Source: CAMAVH01 sp035714115 (GTDB taxonomy: Bacteria; Pseudomonadota; Alphaproteobacteria; SMXQ01). Taken from it: a stretch of 41,738 nucleotides of DNA. A program made the position numbers and the translations under genes. Shown piece after piece: positions 7,783 to 15,318 of the stretch (positions are counted from its first letter, which is position 1; each line of letters begins with the position of its first letter). The DNA is taken from NCBI GenBank assembly GCA_035714115.1, contig DASTMO010000001.1:1-41738 (forward strand). Reading direction: 5' to 3'. The notes below the pieces were generated by a model. That model had not been told where the DNA came from. It was given only the letters and a program-made list of their open reading frames with translations, and ran no database searches.

Positions 7783-8766
7783 TTACGCGTTCAGCATTCC
7801 CCGGATTTTTTGGGCGATCTGCTGTTCGTTCGGCACCACCAGCGGCTCGAGCGCGGCGTTGCAAGGGATCGGCACCGCCGGCGCAGCAAGGCGCGTGACG
7901 GGGGCGTCGAGATAGTCGAAGGCATGTTCGGAAATGAGCGCGGCGATCTCTGCGCTGACGCCGAAATCGAGATGGCCGGCATCGGCCACCAGGGCGCGCG
8001 AGGTTTTCTTCACGGAGGCGAGAATCGTCTCGCGATCCAGCGGCACTATGGTGCGGGGATCGACGATCTCGATCTCGATGTTCTCCTTGGCGAGAATCTC
8101 GGCGGCTTTCAGCGCCATCGGCACCATGCGCGAGACGGCGACCACGGTGGCGTCGCGCCCTTCGCGCACGATAGCGGCTTTGCCGAGCGGCACGATCTCG
8201 TCCGTGTCGGCGACCTCGCCCTTGAGATTGTAGGTCGTGCGGTCCTCGATGAAGACTACCGGATTGTCGTCGCGGATCGCCGCCTTCATCAGACCTTTGG
8301 CGTCGGCCGCCGACTGCGGCATGACGACTTTGAGGCCCGGCACATGGGCGACCCAGGCGTGGAAGCTTTGCGAATGCTGCGGGCCGAGATTGCCGCCGAC
8401 GCCGACCGCCGTGCGCAGCACCAGCGGCACGCGATAGCCGCCAGCCGACATGTAATGAATTTTCGCCGCCTGGTTGACCAGCTGGTCCATCACCAGAGTG
8501 ATGAAGTCGCCGAACATCACCTCGACCACCGGGCGCATGCCAGCCATGGCTGCGCCGACCGTCATGCCGAAAATCGCCGGCTCGGAGATCGGCGTGTCGA
8601 CCACGCGGTCGGCGCCGAACTTCTCGAACAGGCCTTTGGTCTGGCCGAACACGCCGCCGGCCGCGCCGACATCCTCGCCGATAATGCAGACGCGGTCGTC
8701 GCGCGCCATCTCCTCGAACAGGCCTTCGAGGATGGCGTCCTTCACGGTGAGCTGCTTACTCGGCAT
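7783..8766 (-). CDS. 2-oxo acid dehydrogenase E1 beta subunit, canonical type (pair 2)
   Basis: Beta subunit of a canonical pyruvate, acetoin or branched-chain type E1. It is 327 residues. GEDVG at 30-34, GGVFGQTKGL, DTPISE with the catalytic-type E62, and GPQHSQS are all typical, as is EIVDPRTIVPLD. It overlaps the upstream alpha gene by 11 nt and has GGAG inside that gene 7 nt before its ATG, so translation is probably coupled. In full complexes this subunit is followed by E2 (lipoyl acyltransferase) and E3 genes. Here the next gene is another E1 alpha. Which 2-oxo acid is used cannot be told from motifs alone; acetoin-type E1 proteins look very similar. Confidence 0.9.
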   Translation of the reverse strand: MPSKQLTVKDAILEGLFEEMARDDRVCIIGEDVGAAGGVFGQTKGLFEKFGADRVVDTPISEPAIFGMTVGAAMAGMRPVVEVMFGDFITLVMDQLVNQAAKIHYMSAGGYRVPLVLRTAVGVGGNLGPQHSQSFHAWVAHVPGLKVVMPQSAADAKGLMKAAIRDDNPVVFIEDRTTYNLKGEVADTDEIVPLGKAAIVREGRDATVVAVSRMVPMALKAAEILAKENIEIEIVDPRTIVPLDRETILASVKKTSRALVADAGHLDFGVSAEIAALISEHAFDYLDAPVTRLAAPAVPIPCNAALEPLVVPNEQQIAQKIRGMLNA

Positions 8767-9739
8767 AAAGATGCTCCATCAGCATGTCGGCAGAGGGAGC
8801 CTCCAATTTGCGCGCGCCTTCGGCGGCTTTCGTCACCGCCGCCTTGGCCTCGTCCATGATCGCGTCGAGCTGGGCCTGCGTCGCGCTTTTGTCGGCGATC
8901 AGCTTGCGCGCCAGCTGATTGAGCGGATCGCGTTCGCGCCAGGCCTTGGTCGCCTCGTCTTCCTTGTACTCCTGCTTGTCGGCGATGTGGTGGCCGCTGT
9001 AGCGCCAGGTGCTGCAAATCAGGAAGCTCGGGCCTTCGCCGCCCCGCGCACGCTCGACCGCCTTGCGCGCCGCCGCCTGCATCGCCAGCACATCCATGCC
9101 GTCGACATGTTCGGAGGGGATGGCGAAAGCCTTGCCGCGGTCGGCGATGTCCTTGCCGGCGGTCACGTCGTCGATCGCGGTATATTCGCCGAAGCCGTTG
9201 TTCTCGCAGACAAACAGCACCGGCAGATTCCAGATCGCCGCCATATTCATGGTTTCGAACATGATGCCCTGGTTGAGCACGCCGTCGCCGAAGAAGCTGA
9301 CCGCGACCTGGCCGGTTTTGCGCAGCTTGGCGGTGAGCGCCGCGCCGGCCGCGAGCGGCACGGAGCCGCCGACGATGCCGGTGGTGCCGAGATTGCCGTT
9401 CTCCGGATCGAAGATATGCATCGAGCCGCCGCGCCCGAGGCCGTAGCCGGCGCGCTTGCCGAGCAGCTCGGCAAACAATTTGTCGAGATCGCCGCCCTTG
9501 GCGACGCAATGGCCGTGACCGCGATGATGGCTGGCGATGAAGTCGGTCTGCGCCAGTTCGGCGCAGACGCCGGCGGCGACCGCCTCCTGGCCCATGTAGA
9601 GATGCACCAGGCCGGGGATATGGCCGCCGAGGAACAGACGCTGCACCGTCTCTTCGAAGGCGCGGATCGTCGCCATGGTGCGATAGAGATCGAGCTGAGA
9701 TGCAGAGTGATGAGATGTCGAGACGGCAGCACGCGCCAT
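8756..9739 (-). CDS. 2-oxo acid dehydrogenase E1 alpha subunit, canonical type (pair 2)
   Basis: Alpha subunit of a canonical E1 enzyme, first gene of the four-gene minus-strand operon. With the start at 9739 it is 327 residues. The frame continues upstream to 9976, but that part has no family similarity, and GGGAGG lies about 12 nt before this ATG. HRGHGH is at about 72-77. The thiamine-diphosphate motif runs from GDG (151-153) to ENN (179-181), followed by GFGEYT as in acetoin and pyruvate E1. The loop RYSGHH is canonical. The operon order is alpha2-beta2-alpha1-beta1, reading away from the divergent region at 9740-10038. No E2 or E3 gene is in the window. Confidence 0.88.
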   Translation of the reverse strand: MARAAVSTSHHSASQLDLYRTMATIRAFEETVQRLFLGGHIPGLVHLYMGQEAVAAGVCAELAQTDFIASHHRGHGHCVAKGGDLDKLFAELLGKRAGYGLGRGGSMHIFDPENGNLGTTGIVGGSVPLAAGAALTAKLRKTGQVAVSFFGDGVLNQGIMFETMNMAAIWNLPVLFVCENNGFGEYTAIDDVTAGKDIADRGKAFAIPSEHVDGMDVLAMQAAARKAVERARGGEGPSFLICSTWRYSGHHIADKQEYKEDEATKAWRERDPLNQLARKLIADKSATQAQLDAIMDEAKAAVTKAAEGARKLEAPSADMLMEHLYAE

Positions 9740-10038
9740 CGGTCGTCCGCGCCTCCCAGCGCTGATTTTTCTGAAGCTCTTTTTGGTGAGCGCGGTCAGC
9801 CTAATCGCTTTCGCCGGCCCTGGCCAGCCTCGCAGAACCGCCCGGAACGCGCACAGAAACGCGCGGATAAATCGTCCCATATTTTGCGCGCGCGTTTCGT
9901 TCATTGCGTCTGCATCGCGAAAATTCTTTTTGCGCTTGCTGGCATTTTTTCGCGCTTCTACTGTGGCCGCGCTCACGGAAGAAGCGGCGTCAAAATGAAA
10001 CGCGCCGACAAGAAAATGAAGACCTCAGGGAGGACGGC
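9740..10038. promoter_or_regulatory. Divergent control region between the two E1 operons
   Basis: About 300 bp separate the divergent alpha2 and alpha3 genes. GAAACGCGCG (9856-9865) and its inverse CGCGCGTTTC (9889-9898) form a 10-bp inverted repeat with a 23-nt spacer, and GAAACGCGCC recurs at 9997-10006 near the alpha3 start. A weak plus-strand promoter guess is TTGCTG (9936-9941), a 17-nt spacer, then TACTGT (9959-9964). No gene is seen here. Regulation of both operons by a protein binding the repeated sequence is inferred. Confidence 0.4.
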
Positions 10039-11028
10039 TTGAACAAGCAAGAGCGCTTGGCGCTATTCGAATGCATGCTGCGCATCCGCCGCTTCGAGGA
10101 GGATGTCATCCGCCTCGCCATGGCGCACGAGTATGTCGGGCGCCAGCATCTCTATATCGGCGCCGAAGGCGCCGGCGCCGGCGCTTGCCTCGCCCTTAAC
10201 AAGGATGACATCGCGCATACCACGCACCGCAACCACGGCTATCTGGTGGCGCGCGGCTCCGACCGCATGGCGATGTTCGCCGAAGTGCTGGGCCGCGAAG
10301 GCGGCACCAACAAAGGCCGCGGCGGCCCCTGGCATATCTGCGATCCCGATGTCGGCTTCCATTCGACCTCGGCCATGGTCGGCGGCTCCATCGCCCTCGC
10401 GGTCGGCACCGCTTACGGCCTGATGAAACAGGGCAGCAAAGCGATTTCGGTCGCGCATTTCGGCGACGGCACGCTCGACGAGGGCATCGGCTACGAAGCG
10501 CTGAACCTCGCCTCGCTGTTCAAGCTGCCCGTGCTCTTCATGTGCGAGAACAACGCCAAGCCGGGCCAGCGTCCCTCCTCCATGCTGGCGGCCAAGCATC
10601 TGTCGCATGTGCCGGCCGCGCTCGACATTCCGACCGCCGCGGTCGACGGCCGCGACGTCGAAGCCGTGCATGAAGCGGCGAAGGCGGCCGTCGCGCATGT
10701 GCGCGCGGGCAAAGGTCCGTTCTTCCTGCAAGCCGACCTCGAACGCTGGCCCGGCTCGCACCAGGTCCATGCCGCCTTCCCGACCGGCGTCACCGACATC
10801 TCGATGGCGTGGGAGCCGGGCAAGATCGAAGGCAAGCATGCCGACTGGATCAAAACCTACGATCCGATCCTGCTGCAGGCCAAGACGCTGCTCGGCGATA
10901 AGACGGCGACGCAGGACGAACTGCTCGCCATCGACAAGCGCGTGACCGAGGACACGGCGAGGGCGCGAGAAGCCGCCGAAAAGTCGCCCTTCCCCAAGGC
11001 GGAAGACGCCGCCAAGCAGTTCGCCTGA
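10039..11028 (+). CDS. 2-oxo acid dehydrogenase E1 alpha subunit, divergent type (pair 3)
   Basis: Alpha subunit of a third thiamine-diphosphate E1. A TTG start at 10039 is chosen because AGGGAGGA lies 4 nt before it and the sequence from LNKQERLALFECML matches the beginning of homologous subunits; no in-frame ATG or GTG lies between 9904 and this point. This gives 329 residues. The cofactor motif is GDG at 142-144 to ENN at 170-172. Like pair 1 it has HRNHG, GRGGPWHICDPDVGFHSTS, ENNAKPG and WPGSHQ in place of the canonical loop. It is thus a paralogue of the gene at 6755, not of the one at 8756. The beta gene follows after 10 nt. Substrate unknown. Confidence 0.85.
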   Translation: MNKQERLALFECMLRIRRFEEDVIRLAMAHEYVGRQHLYIGAEGAGAGACLALNKDDIAHTTHRNHGYLVARGSDRMAMFAEVLGREGGTNKGRGGPWHICDPDVGFHSTSAMVGGSIALAVGTAYGLMKQGSKAISVAHFGDGTLDEGIGYEALNLASLFKLPVLFMCENNAKPGQRPSSMLAAKHLSHVPAALDIPTAAVDGRDVEAVHEAAKAAVAHVRAGKGPFFLQADLERWPGSHQVHAAFPTGVTDISMAWEPGKIEGKHADWIKTYDPILLQAKTLLGDKTATQDELLAIDKRVTEDTARAREAAEKSPFPKAEDAAKQFA

Positions 11029-11038
11029 GGATCGCAGC

Positions 11039-12019
11039 ATGTCCCAATCTTCAAGTCAGATGAATTTCGCCGAAGCCATCATCGACGCGCTCTGCGTCGC
11101 GATGGACAATGATCCCAAGGTCTCCATCATCGGCCGCGGCATTTCCGGCCATGGGGCCGAAGCCGGTGCCGACAAGCGCCTTGCGCCCTACGGCGATCGC
11201 GTGCTCGATCCGCCGACCTCGGAAGCGGCCGTCGCCATGCTGTCGCTCGGCGCGTCGATGAGCGGCTTGCGCATGTTCCATCACTTCGGCAGCGGCGTCT
11301 TCGCTTTCGAAGCCTGGAACCAGGTGGTCAACGAAGCGGCCAATGCGCGCTACATGTCGGGCGGCCGGCTGAAATCGCCGGTGACCTATTGCATGTTCCA
11401 TGGCCTGCGCAACGGCGGCGGCCCGCAGCATTCGGCCAGCCTGCACGGCGGCTACGCGCACAATCCTGGCCTCGAGGTGGTGATGCCGGCGACGCCCGCC
11501 GACGCCAAAGGCCTGGTGCTCACCTCGCTCTACAGCGACAACGCCACCGTGATGCTGGTCCATCCGACATTGCTGGCCTTGCGCGCCGACGTGCCGGGCG
11601 GCGATTACCGCGTGCCGTTCGGCAAGGCGGCGGTTCACAAGCAGGGCAAGGATGTCACCATCGTCGCCATCTCGCGCCAGGTGACCGAAGCGCTCAAGGC
11701 CGCCGACATGCTGGCCAAGGACGGCATCTCCGCCGAGGTGGTCGATCCGCGCACGCTGGTGCCGCTGGACGAAGCGGGCCTTCTCGCCTCGGTCGCCAAA
11801 ACCGGCCGCGTGGTGGTGGCCGACGAAGGCCCGAACTTCGGCAGCGCCTCCGAAATCGCCGCCGTCATCGCCGAGAAAGGCTTCAAATCGCTCAAGGCGC
11901 CTATCATGCGCGTGAACCGGCCGCACACGCCGGTTCCCTTCAGCCCGGATATGGAAGCTTTCATGACACCGGATGCCGAGAAAATCGCCGCCGCCGCCAG
12001 ACGGACGCTTGCCGCCTGA
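11039..12019 (+). CDS. 2-oxo acid dehydrogenase E1 beta subunit, divergent type (pair 3)
   Basis: Beta partner of the gene at 10039, 326 residues. E62 in PPTSEA matches the conserved Glu of the family. NARYMSGGRLKSP and GGPQHSAS match the dimer and cofactor region, and AEVVDPRTLVPLD the C-terminal domain. The canonical GEDVG segment reads IIGRGISG. It is closely similar to the beta subunit at 5759 (shared FGxxxFAFEAxNQxVNEA, CMFHG/HMFHG, RVxRPHxPxPxSPxxEAF). A GAGGA element overlaps the alpha stop. The two genes form a compact plus-strand unit; hairpins and a dienelactone hydrolase gene follow. Confidence 0.85.
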   Translation: MSQSSSQMNFAEAIIDALCVAMDNDPKVSIIGRGISGHGAEAGADKRLAPYGDRVLDPPTSEAAVAMLSLGASMSGLRMFHHFGSGVFAFEAWNQVVNEAANARYMSGGRLKSPVTYCMFHGLRNGGGPQHSASLHGGYAHNPGLEVVMPATPADAKGLVLTSLYSDNATVMLVHPTLLALRADVPGGDYRVPFGKAAVHKQGKDVTIVAISRQVTEALKAADMLAKDGISAEVVDPRTLVPLDEAGLLASVAKTGRVVVADEGPNFGSASEIAAVIAEKGFKSLKAPIMRVNRPHTPVPFSPDMEAFMTPDAEKIAAAARRTLAA

Positions 12020-12044
12020 GCGGTTTCGAGTAGTCTTTCGCCGC

Positions 12045-12094
12045 CCCCGTTTCGGGGACCAGAAATCACAATAAGTCCCCGCAGCCTGCGGGGA
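12045..12094 (+). other. Two short hairpins after the pair 3 E1 genes
   Basis: CCCCG/CGGGG (12045-12057, TTT loop) and TCCCCGCA/TGCGGGGA (12076-12094, 3-nt loop) lie between the beta stop and the next gene. Neither is followed by a T-run. They may weakly terminate, stabilise the 3' end of the E1 message, or form part of the next gene's leader. Confidence 0.35.
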
Positions 12095-12124
12095 ACCAGG
12101 GATACACACAGGAAAGGATCCAGC

Positions 12125-12799
12125 ATGGGCAGCATGATTCAATTGACGGCGGCCGACGGTCACAAGTTCGGGGCTTACAAGGCGGAGCCGTCGGGCAAGG
12201 CGAAGGGCGGGATCGTGCTGATCCAGGAGATCTTCGGCGCCAACAAGCATATCCGCGCCGTGGCCGACGGCTACGCCAAGGACGGCTATCTGGTGATCGC
12301 GCCGGCTTTGTTCGACCGCGTCTCGCCGGACATGCAGCTCGGCTACGGCCCGGAAGACCAGGAGAAGGGCAAGAACACGCGCGCCCAGCTGAAATGGGAC
12401 GCCGTGCTGGCCGACACCCAGGCGTCCTATGAGGCGGCCAAGAGCGCGTCGGGCGGCAAGGTGGCGATCATCGGCTACTGCTTCGGCGGCTCGGTCGCCT
12501 GGCTCGGGGCGACGCGCCTGAACTTCGACGCGGCGGTGGCCTATTACGGCGGCAACGTCGCCGACTTCGCCGAAGAGAAGCCCAAGTGCCCGGTGATCTG
12601 CCACAACGGCACCGAGGACAAGGGCATCCCGATGGAGAAGGTGGAGAAGATTAAGGCCGCCCGTCCGGAAGTGACCGTCTACACCTACGAAGGCGCCGGC
12701 CACGGCTTCAACTGCGACGAGCGCGGCAGCTACCACGAGGCCTCCGCCAAGCTCGCCCGCCAGCGCACCCTCGACTTCCTCGCCAAGCACATCGGCTAA
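12125..12799 (+). CDS. Dienelactone hydrolase family protein
   Basis: Alpha/beta-hydrolase of the dienelactone hydrolase family, 224 residues, probably cytoplasmic. The Cys-Asp-His triad can be placed: C119 in GYCFGG, D165 in NGTEDKGIP, and H193 in GAGHGFN. E35 in IQEIFG matches the Glu that holds the Cys in the classic enzyme. Classic members open dienelactones in chlorocatechol breakdown, but many genomic homologues have other or unknown substrates. AAAGGA lies 7 nt before the ATG. It lies downstream of the E1 pair 3 genes and ends at a bidirectional terminator. Its place among oxygenase and uptake genes fits a catabolic role, but that is inference. Confidence 0.88.
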   Translation: MGSMIQLTAADGHKFGAYKAEPSGKAKGGIVLIQEIFGANKHIRAVADGYAKDGYLVIAPALFDRVSPDMQLGYGPEDQEKGKNTRAQLKWDAVLADTQASYEAAKSASGGKVAIIGYCFGGSVAWLGATRLNFDAAVAYYGGNVADFAEEKPKCPVICHNGTEDKGIPMEKVEKIKAARPEVTVYTYEGAGHGFNCDERGSYHEASAKLARQRTLDFLAKHIG

Positions 12800-12821
12800 A
12801 GCCGGCGAGAAGCGGAAACAG

Positions 12822-12857
12822 AAACGGCGGCACCTCGTGGTGCCGCCGTTTTTCTTT
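12822..12857. terminator. Bidirectional intrinsic terminator
   Basis: AAACGGCGGCACC (12822-12834) and GGTGCCGCCGTTT (12839-12851) form a perfect 13-bp stem with a TCGT loop, followed by TTCTTT. It separates the convergent dienelactone hydrolase and ABC receptor genes. Confidence 0.92.
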
Positions 12858-12874
12858 GCGCTGATGCGCGCCGG

Positions 12875-14029
12875 CTATTTGCCGGCGGTGCCCGTCGCGT
12901 ATTTGTTCCAGATCTGCAGGAATTTCTCGGTGTCGGGCTGGTTGTTGTAGGAGATGAACTCCTTGCCCTCCATCTCCTGCGGATAGAGATAGAAGTCCTT
13001 CGTCTGCAAATCCTTGTGCACCGGCAGCGTGTTGAACACGGCGAGCTGGGCGATCTGGCCTTCCTTGCTCAAGAGCCAATTGACGTAGAGCTTGGCGGCG
13101 TAAAAGCCCGGGCTGCCCTTGAAGATGGCGAGCTTGGGCATTTCCAGCGGCACCATGTCGGGGCAGAACCAGGAGACGTCGGCGCCCTTGTCCTCGACTT
13201 CCTTCACGCGCTCCGGATAGGCCGGCATGGAGACGTAGTTCTCGCCGGCGCCGACCAGGCTGATGGCGGCGTTGATGCCTTCGCGGCGGATCTGCGGCTT
13301 GAGCTTGGTGAAATAGTCGTCGATGTACTTCACCGCCCATTCCTCGCCGTACTTGCCCCACAGCGGCATGAACCACAGATGCGGCAGCATCACCGCGCCG
13401 ATGCGGCCGTTGGCCAGCACCTTGGAGTTCGGCAGGTCGGCCCAGGTCTTCGGCAGATCCTCGCGCTTCACCAGCTTGGGATTGTAGGACATGCAATAGG
13501 GCCGCGCGCGGAAGGCGACGGCGATGCCGCCCTTCTCATGGGCGTTCTCCACCGTGCTGCCGTAGGTCGGCAGATCGGTGAGGTCGGCTGCGGCGTTGGC
13601 GGCGAGGAATTCGCTCATCGAGCCGTCCATGCTGCGCACGACGTCCATGATGTAGCGGCCTTCGCGATAGGCGAGCAGCGGGCGAATGACGCGCTCGTTG
13701 GCGCTGCCACGCGAATATTCCACCTTGATGAAGGGATAGCGCTCGAGGAACGGCTTGATCATCTGCGCGTGCTGCGGCGGCTCTTCGGCGCCGCCGACCT
13801 TGACCACCGGGGCTTTCCGCGCGGCGTCGATCCAGGCCTGCGGCACGTCGAGCTCTTTGTCGAGGCCGGCGAGCTTGTCCTCGCCGAACTTCAGCTCCTT
13901 GAGGAAGCCTTGGGTGCTTTTCGGCAGATCGGCGGCCGAAGCGGCAGACGCGGCGAGCAGCGCGGCGAGCGCCGGCGCGGCGGCGGCGCGCAGACGGCGG
14001 GTGATGGTCCGAACCTGCGGACGGGGCAT
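12875..14029 (-). CDS. ABC transporter extracellular solute-binding protein (iron/spermidine type)
   Basis: Periplasmic receptor of the type II binding-protein fold, of the kind paired with FbpB/PotB-like permeases. It is 384 residues. The signal peptide covers about 1-33 (Arg-rich start, Ala/Leu core, cleavage near ASA). The start at 14029 is preceded by GGGAGGAG with 7-nt spacing; longer frames upstream lack support. No obvious tyrosine-rich iron site could be assigned, so iron is not established as the ligand. It is divergent from the LysR gene. The probable permease partner is at 16514 on the other strand. No ATPase gene is near. A palindrome at 14153-14179 lies in its promoter region. 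Confidence 0.85.
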   Translation of the reverse strand: MPRPQVRTITRRLRAAAAPALAALLAASAASAADLPKSTQGFLKELKFGEDKLAGLDKELDVPQAWIDAARKAPVVKVGGAEEPPQHAQMIKPFLERYPFIKVEYSRGSANERVIRPLLAYREGRYIMDVVRSMDGSMSEFLAANAAADLTDLPTYGSTVENAHEKGGIAVAFRARPYCMSYNPKLVKREDLPKTWADLPNSKVLANGRIGAVMLPHLWFMPLWGKYGEEWAVKYIDDYFTKLKPQIRREGINAAISLVGAGENYVSMPAYPERVKEVEDKGADVSWFCPDMVPLEMPKLAIFKGSPGFYAAKLYVNWLLSKEGQIAQLAVFNTLPVHKDLQTKDFYLYPQEMEGKEFISYNNQPDTEKFLQIWNKYATGTAGK

Positions 14030-14152
14030 TCTGTTCTCCTCCCTGACGGCCTCGCCCTCCGCTGTTCGGTGCGGCGTTTTTTCGGGGCGCACGAGCAGTT
14101 CGCGCTTGGCCTTTGGCCGAGGATGGCGCAATTCTTTCCGAGGCGTCTACGA

Positions 14153-14179
14153 GCAGAATAAGAATAACTGATATTCTGC
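14153..14179. promoter_or_regulatory. Candidate LysR operator (site 1)
   Basis: GCAGAATA (14153-14160) and TATTCTGC (14172-14179) form an 8-bp inverted repeat with an 11-nt spacer. Nested in it is GAATAACTGATATTC (14162-14176). This 15-mer matches the second site at 15204-15218 at 12 of 15 positions. It lies 60 bp before lysR and about 125 bp before the divergent receptor gene, a usual place for a LysR-type binding site. Confidence 0.6.
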
Positions 14180-14239
14180 CGCTGCCGTCACGCACCGCCG
14201 CGCCCGAACGGTATAAGAAGCGCGGAAACGGCATAAGGG

Positions 14240-15181
14240 ATGGCGACGATGGAATATCTCAGCGATCTGCGGGCCTTTCTCAAGGTCGTCGAGAAGCAGA
14301 ACTTCAGCGGGGCGGCGAGCGCGCTCGGCATGTCGCAATCGGCGGTGAGCAAACGCATCTCGCGTCTGGAGAACAGCCTCGGCGTGCAGCTGCTGAAGCG
14401 CTCGACGCGCCATATCGCCGTGACCGAAGCGGGCGCCGAATTTCACGCGCACGCCGAACGCATCCTCGCCGCGCTCGACGAAGCGCAGCGCTCCGCCGCG
14501 GCGGCGCAAGCTTCGGTCAGCGGCCGTCTGCGCGTCCATTCGACGCTCGGCCTCGGGCAAAGCCTGATGGCGCCGGCCATCGCCGAATTCATCACGCTGC
14601 ACCCCAACATTTCGGTCGATCTGATCTTGGCGCCGAGCGCGACGATCAACCTGATCCAGCAGGACGTCGACCTCACGATTCGCCTGTCGAATGAGCGCGA
14701 AGCGCTGCAGCACCACAGCAGCATCGATAATCGCGTGATCGGCTCCGTGCGCTATCTGATCTGCGCCGCGCCGAGTTATTTCGCGCGCGCCGGCGTGCCG
14801 CAGACGCCGCAGGATTTGGCGCAGCACAACTGCCTGATTCTCGCCATCCCGCCCTCCGCCGAGCAGTGGCATTTCACTGGCCCGAAAGGCACATACACCG
14901 TGCGCGTGACCGGCAATTACAGCAGCAACAGCGGCGCGGCACTTTATGATGCGCTGCTGCAGGGCTGCGGCATCGCCCATGTGCTCGAATATGCCGCCGC
15001 CGACGCGCTGGCCGACGGCCGGCTGCAGGCGATCTTCGCCGACGCGACGCGCGCCAAGCGCTTCATCCTCGCCTATTACGCCCGCTCCTCGACGGTGCCG
15101 GCGCGCCTCAAGCTGTTCCTCGATTTCCTGGCCGATTATCTCGAGCGGCGTCAGGCGCAAGCGCCCGCGCTCAAAGGCTGA
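14240..15181 (+). CDS. LysR family transcriptional regulator
   Basis: DNA-binding regulator, 313 residues. The N-terminal winged helix-turn-helix covers about residues 5-65 (FSGAASALGMSQSAVSKRISRLE is the recognition region). A periplasmic-binding-protein-like effector domain runs from about 95 to 300. The N-terminal half resembles the AaeR/DmlR-like subgroup. The start at 14240 is chosen over an ATG three codons later because both fit and the first is the longer; the choice is not secure. It sits between two near-identical palindromes, one shared with the divergent ABC receptor promoter and one before the Rieske oxygenase gene. Its regulon therefore probably includes both. Effector unknown, perhaps the transported or oxidised compound. 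Confidence 0.92.
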   Translation: MATMEYLSDLRAFLKVVEKQNFSGAASALGMSQSAVSKRISRLENSLGVQLLKRSTRHIAVTEAGAEFHAHAERILAALDEAQRSAAAAQASVSGRLRVHSTLGLGQSLMAPAIAEFITLHPNISVDLILAPSATINLIQQDVDLTIRLSNEREALQHHSSIDNRVIGSVRYLICAAPSYFARAGVPQTPQDLAQHNCLILAIPPSAEQWHFTGPKGTYTVRVTGNYSSNSGAALYDALLQGCGIAHVLEYAAADALADGRLQAIFADATRAKRFILAYYARSSTVPARLKLFLDFLADYLERRQAQAPALKG

Positions 15182-15203
15182 TCGCGAGCATTCGGCGCTC
15201 AGG

Positions 15204-15218
15204 GAATAAGTATTATTC
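15204..15218. promoter_or_regulatory. Candidate LysR operator (site 2)
   Basis: GAATAAGTATTATTC is a 15-bp palindrome with arms GAATAA and TTATTC. It matches the 15-mer at 14162-14176 at 12 positions. It lies between lysR and the Rieske oxygenase gene, 100 bp before the latter's start. Confidence 0.6.
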
Positions 15219-15318
15219 ATTCTTCGGCGTTTACGCCTCCCCGCCGCCGCTCCTAGTCTCGCGCCAACAGCGATAAGAACGCGGTCCATTCGGCCGCGCC
15301 GATCAGGGAGAGACCGCC

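Noticed and set aside
9904..10038. N-terminal extension of the alpha3 E1 subunit
   Set aside because: The extension is Arg/Lys-rich without homology, and a strong AGGGAGGA lies just before the TTG at 10039.
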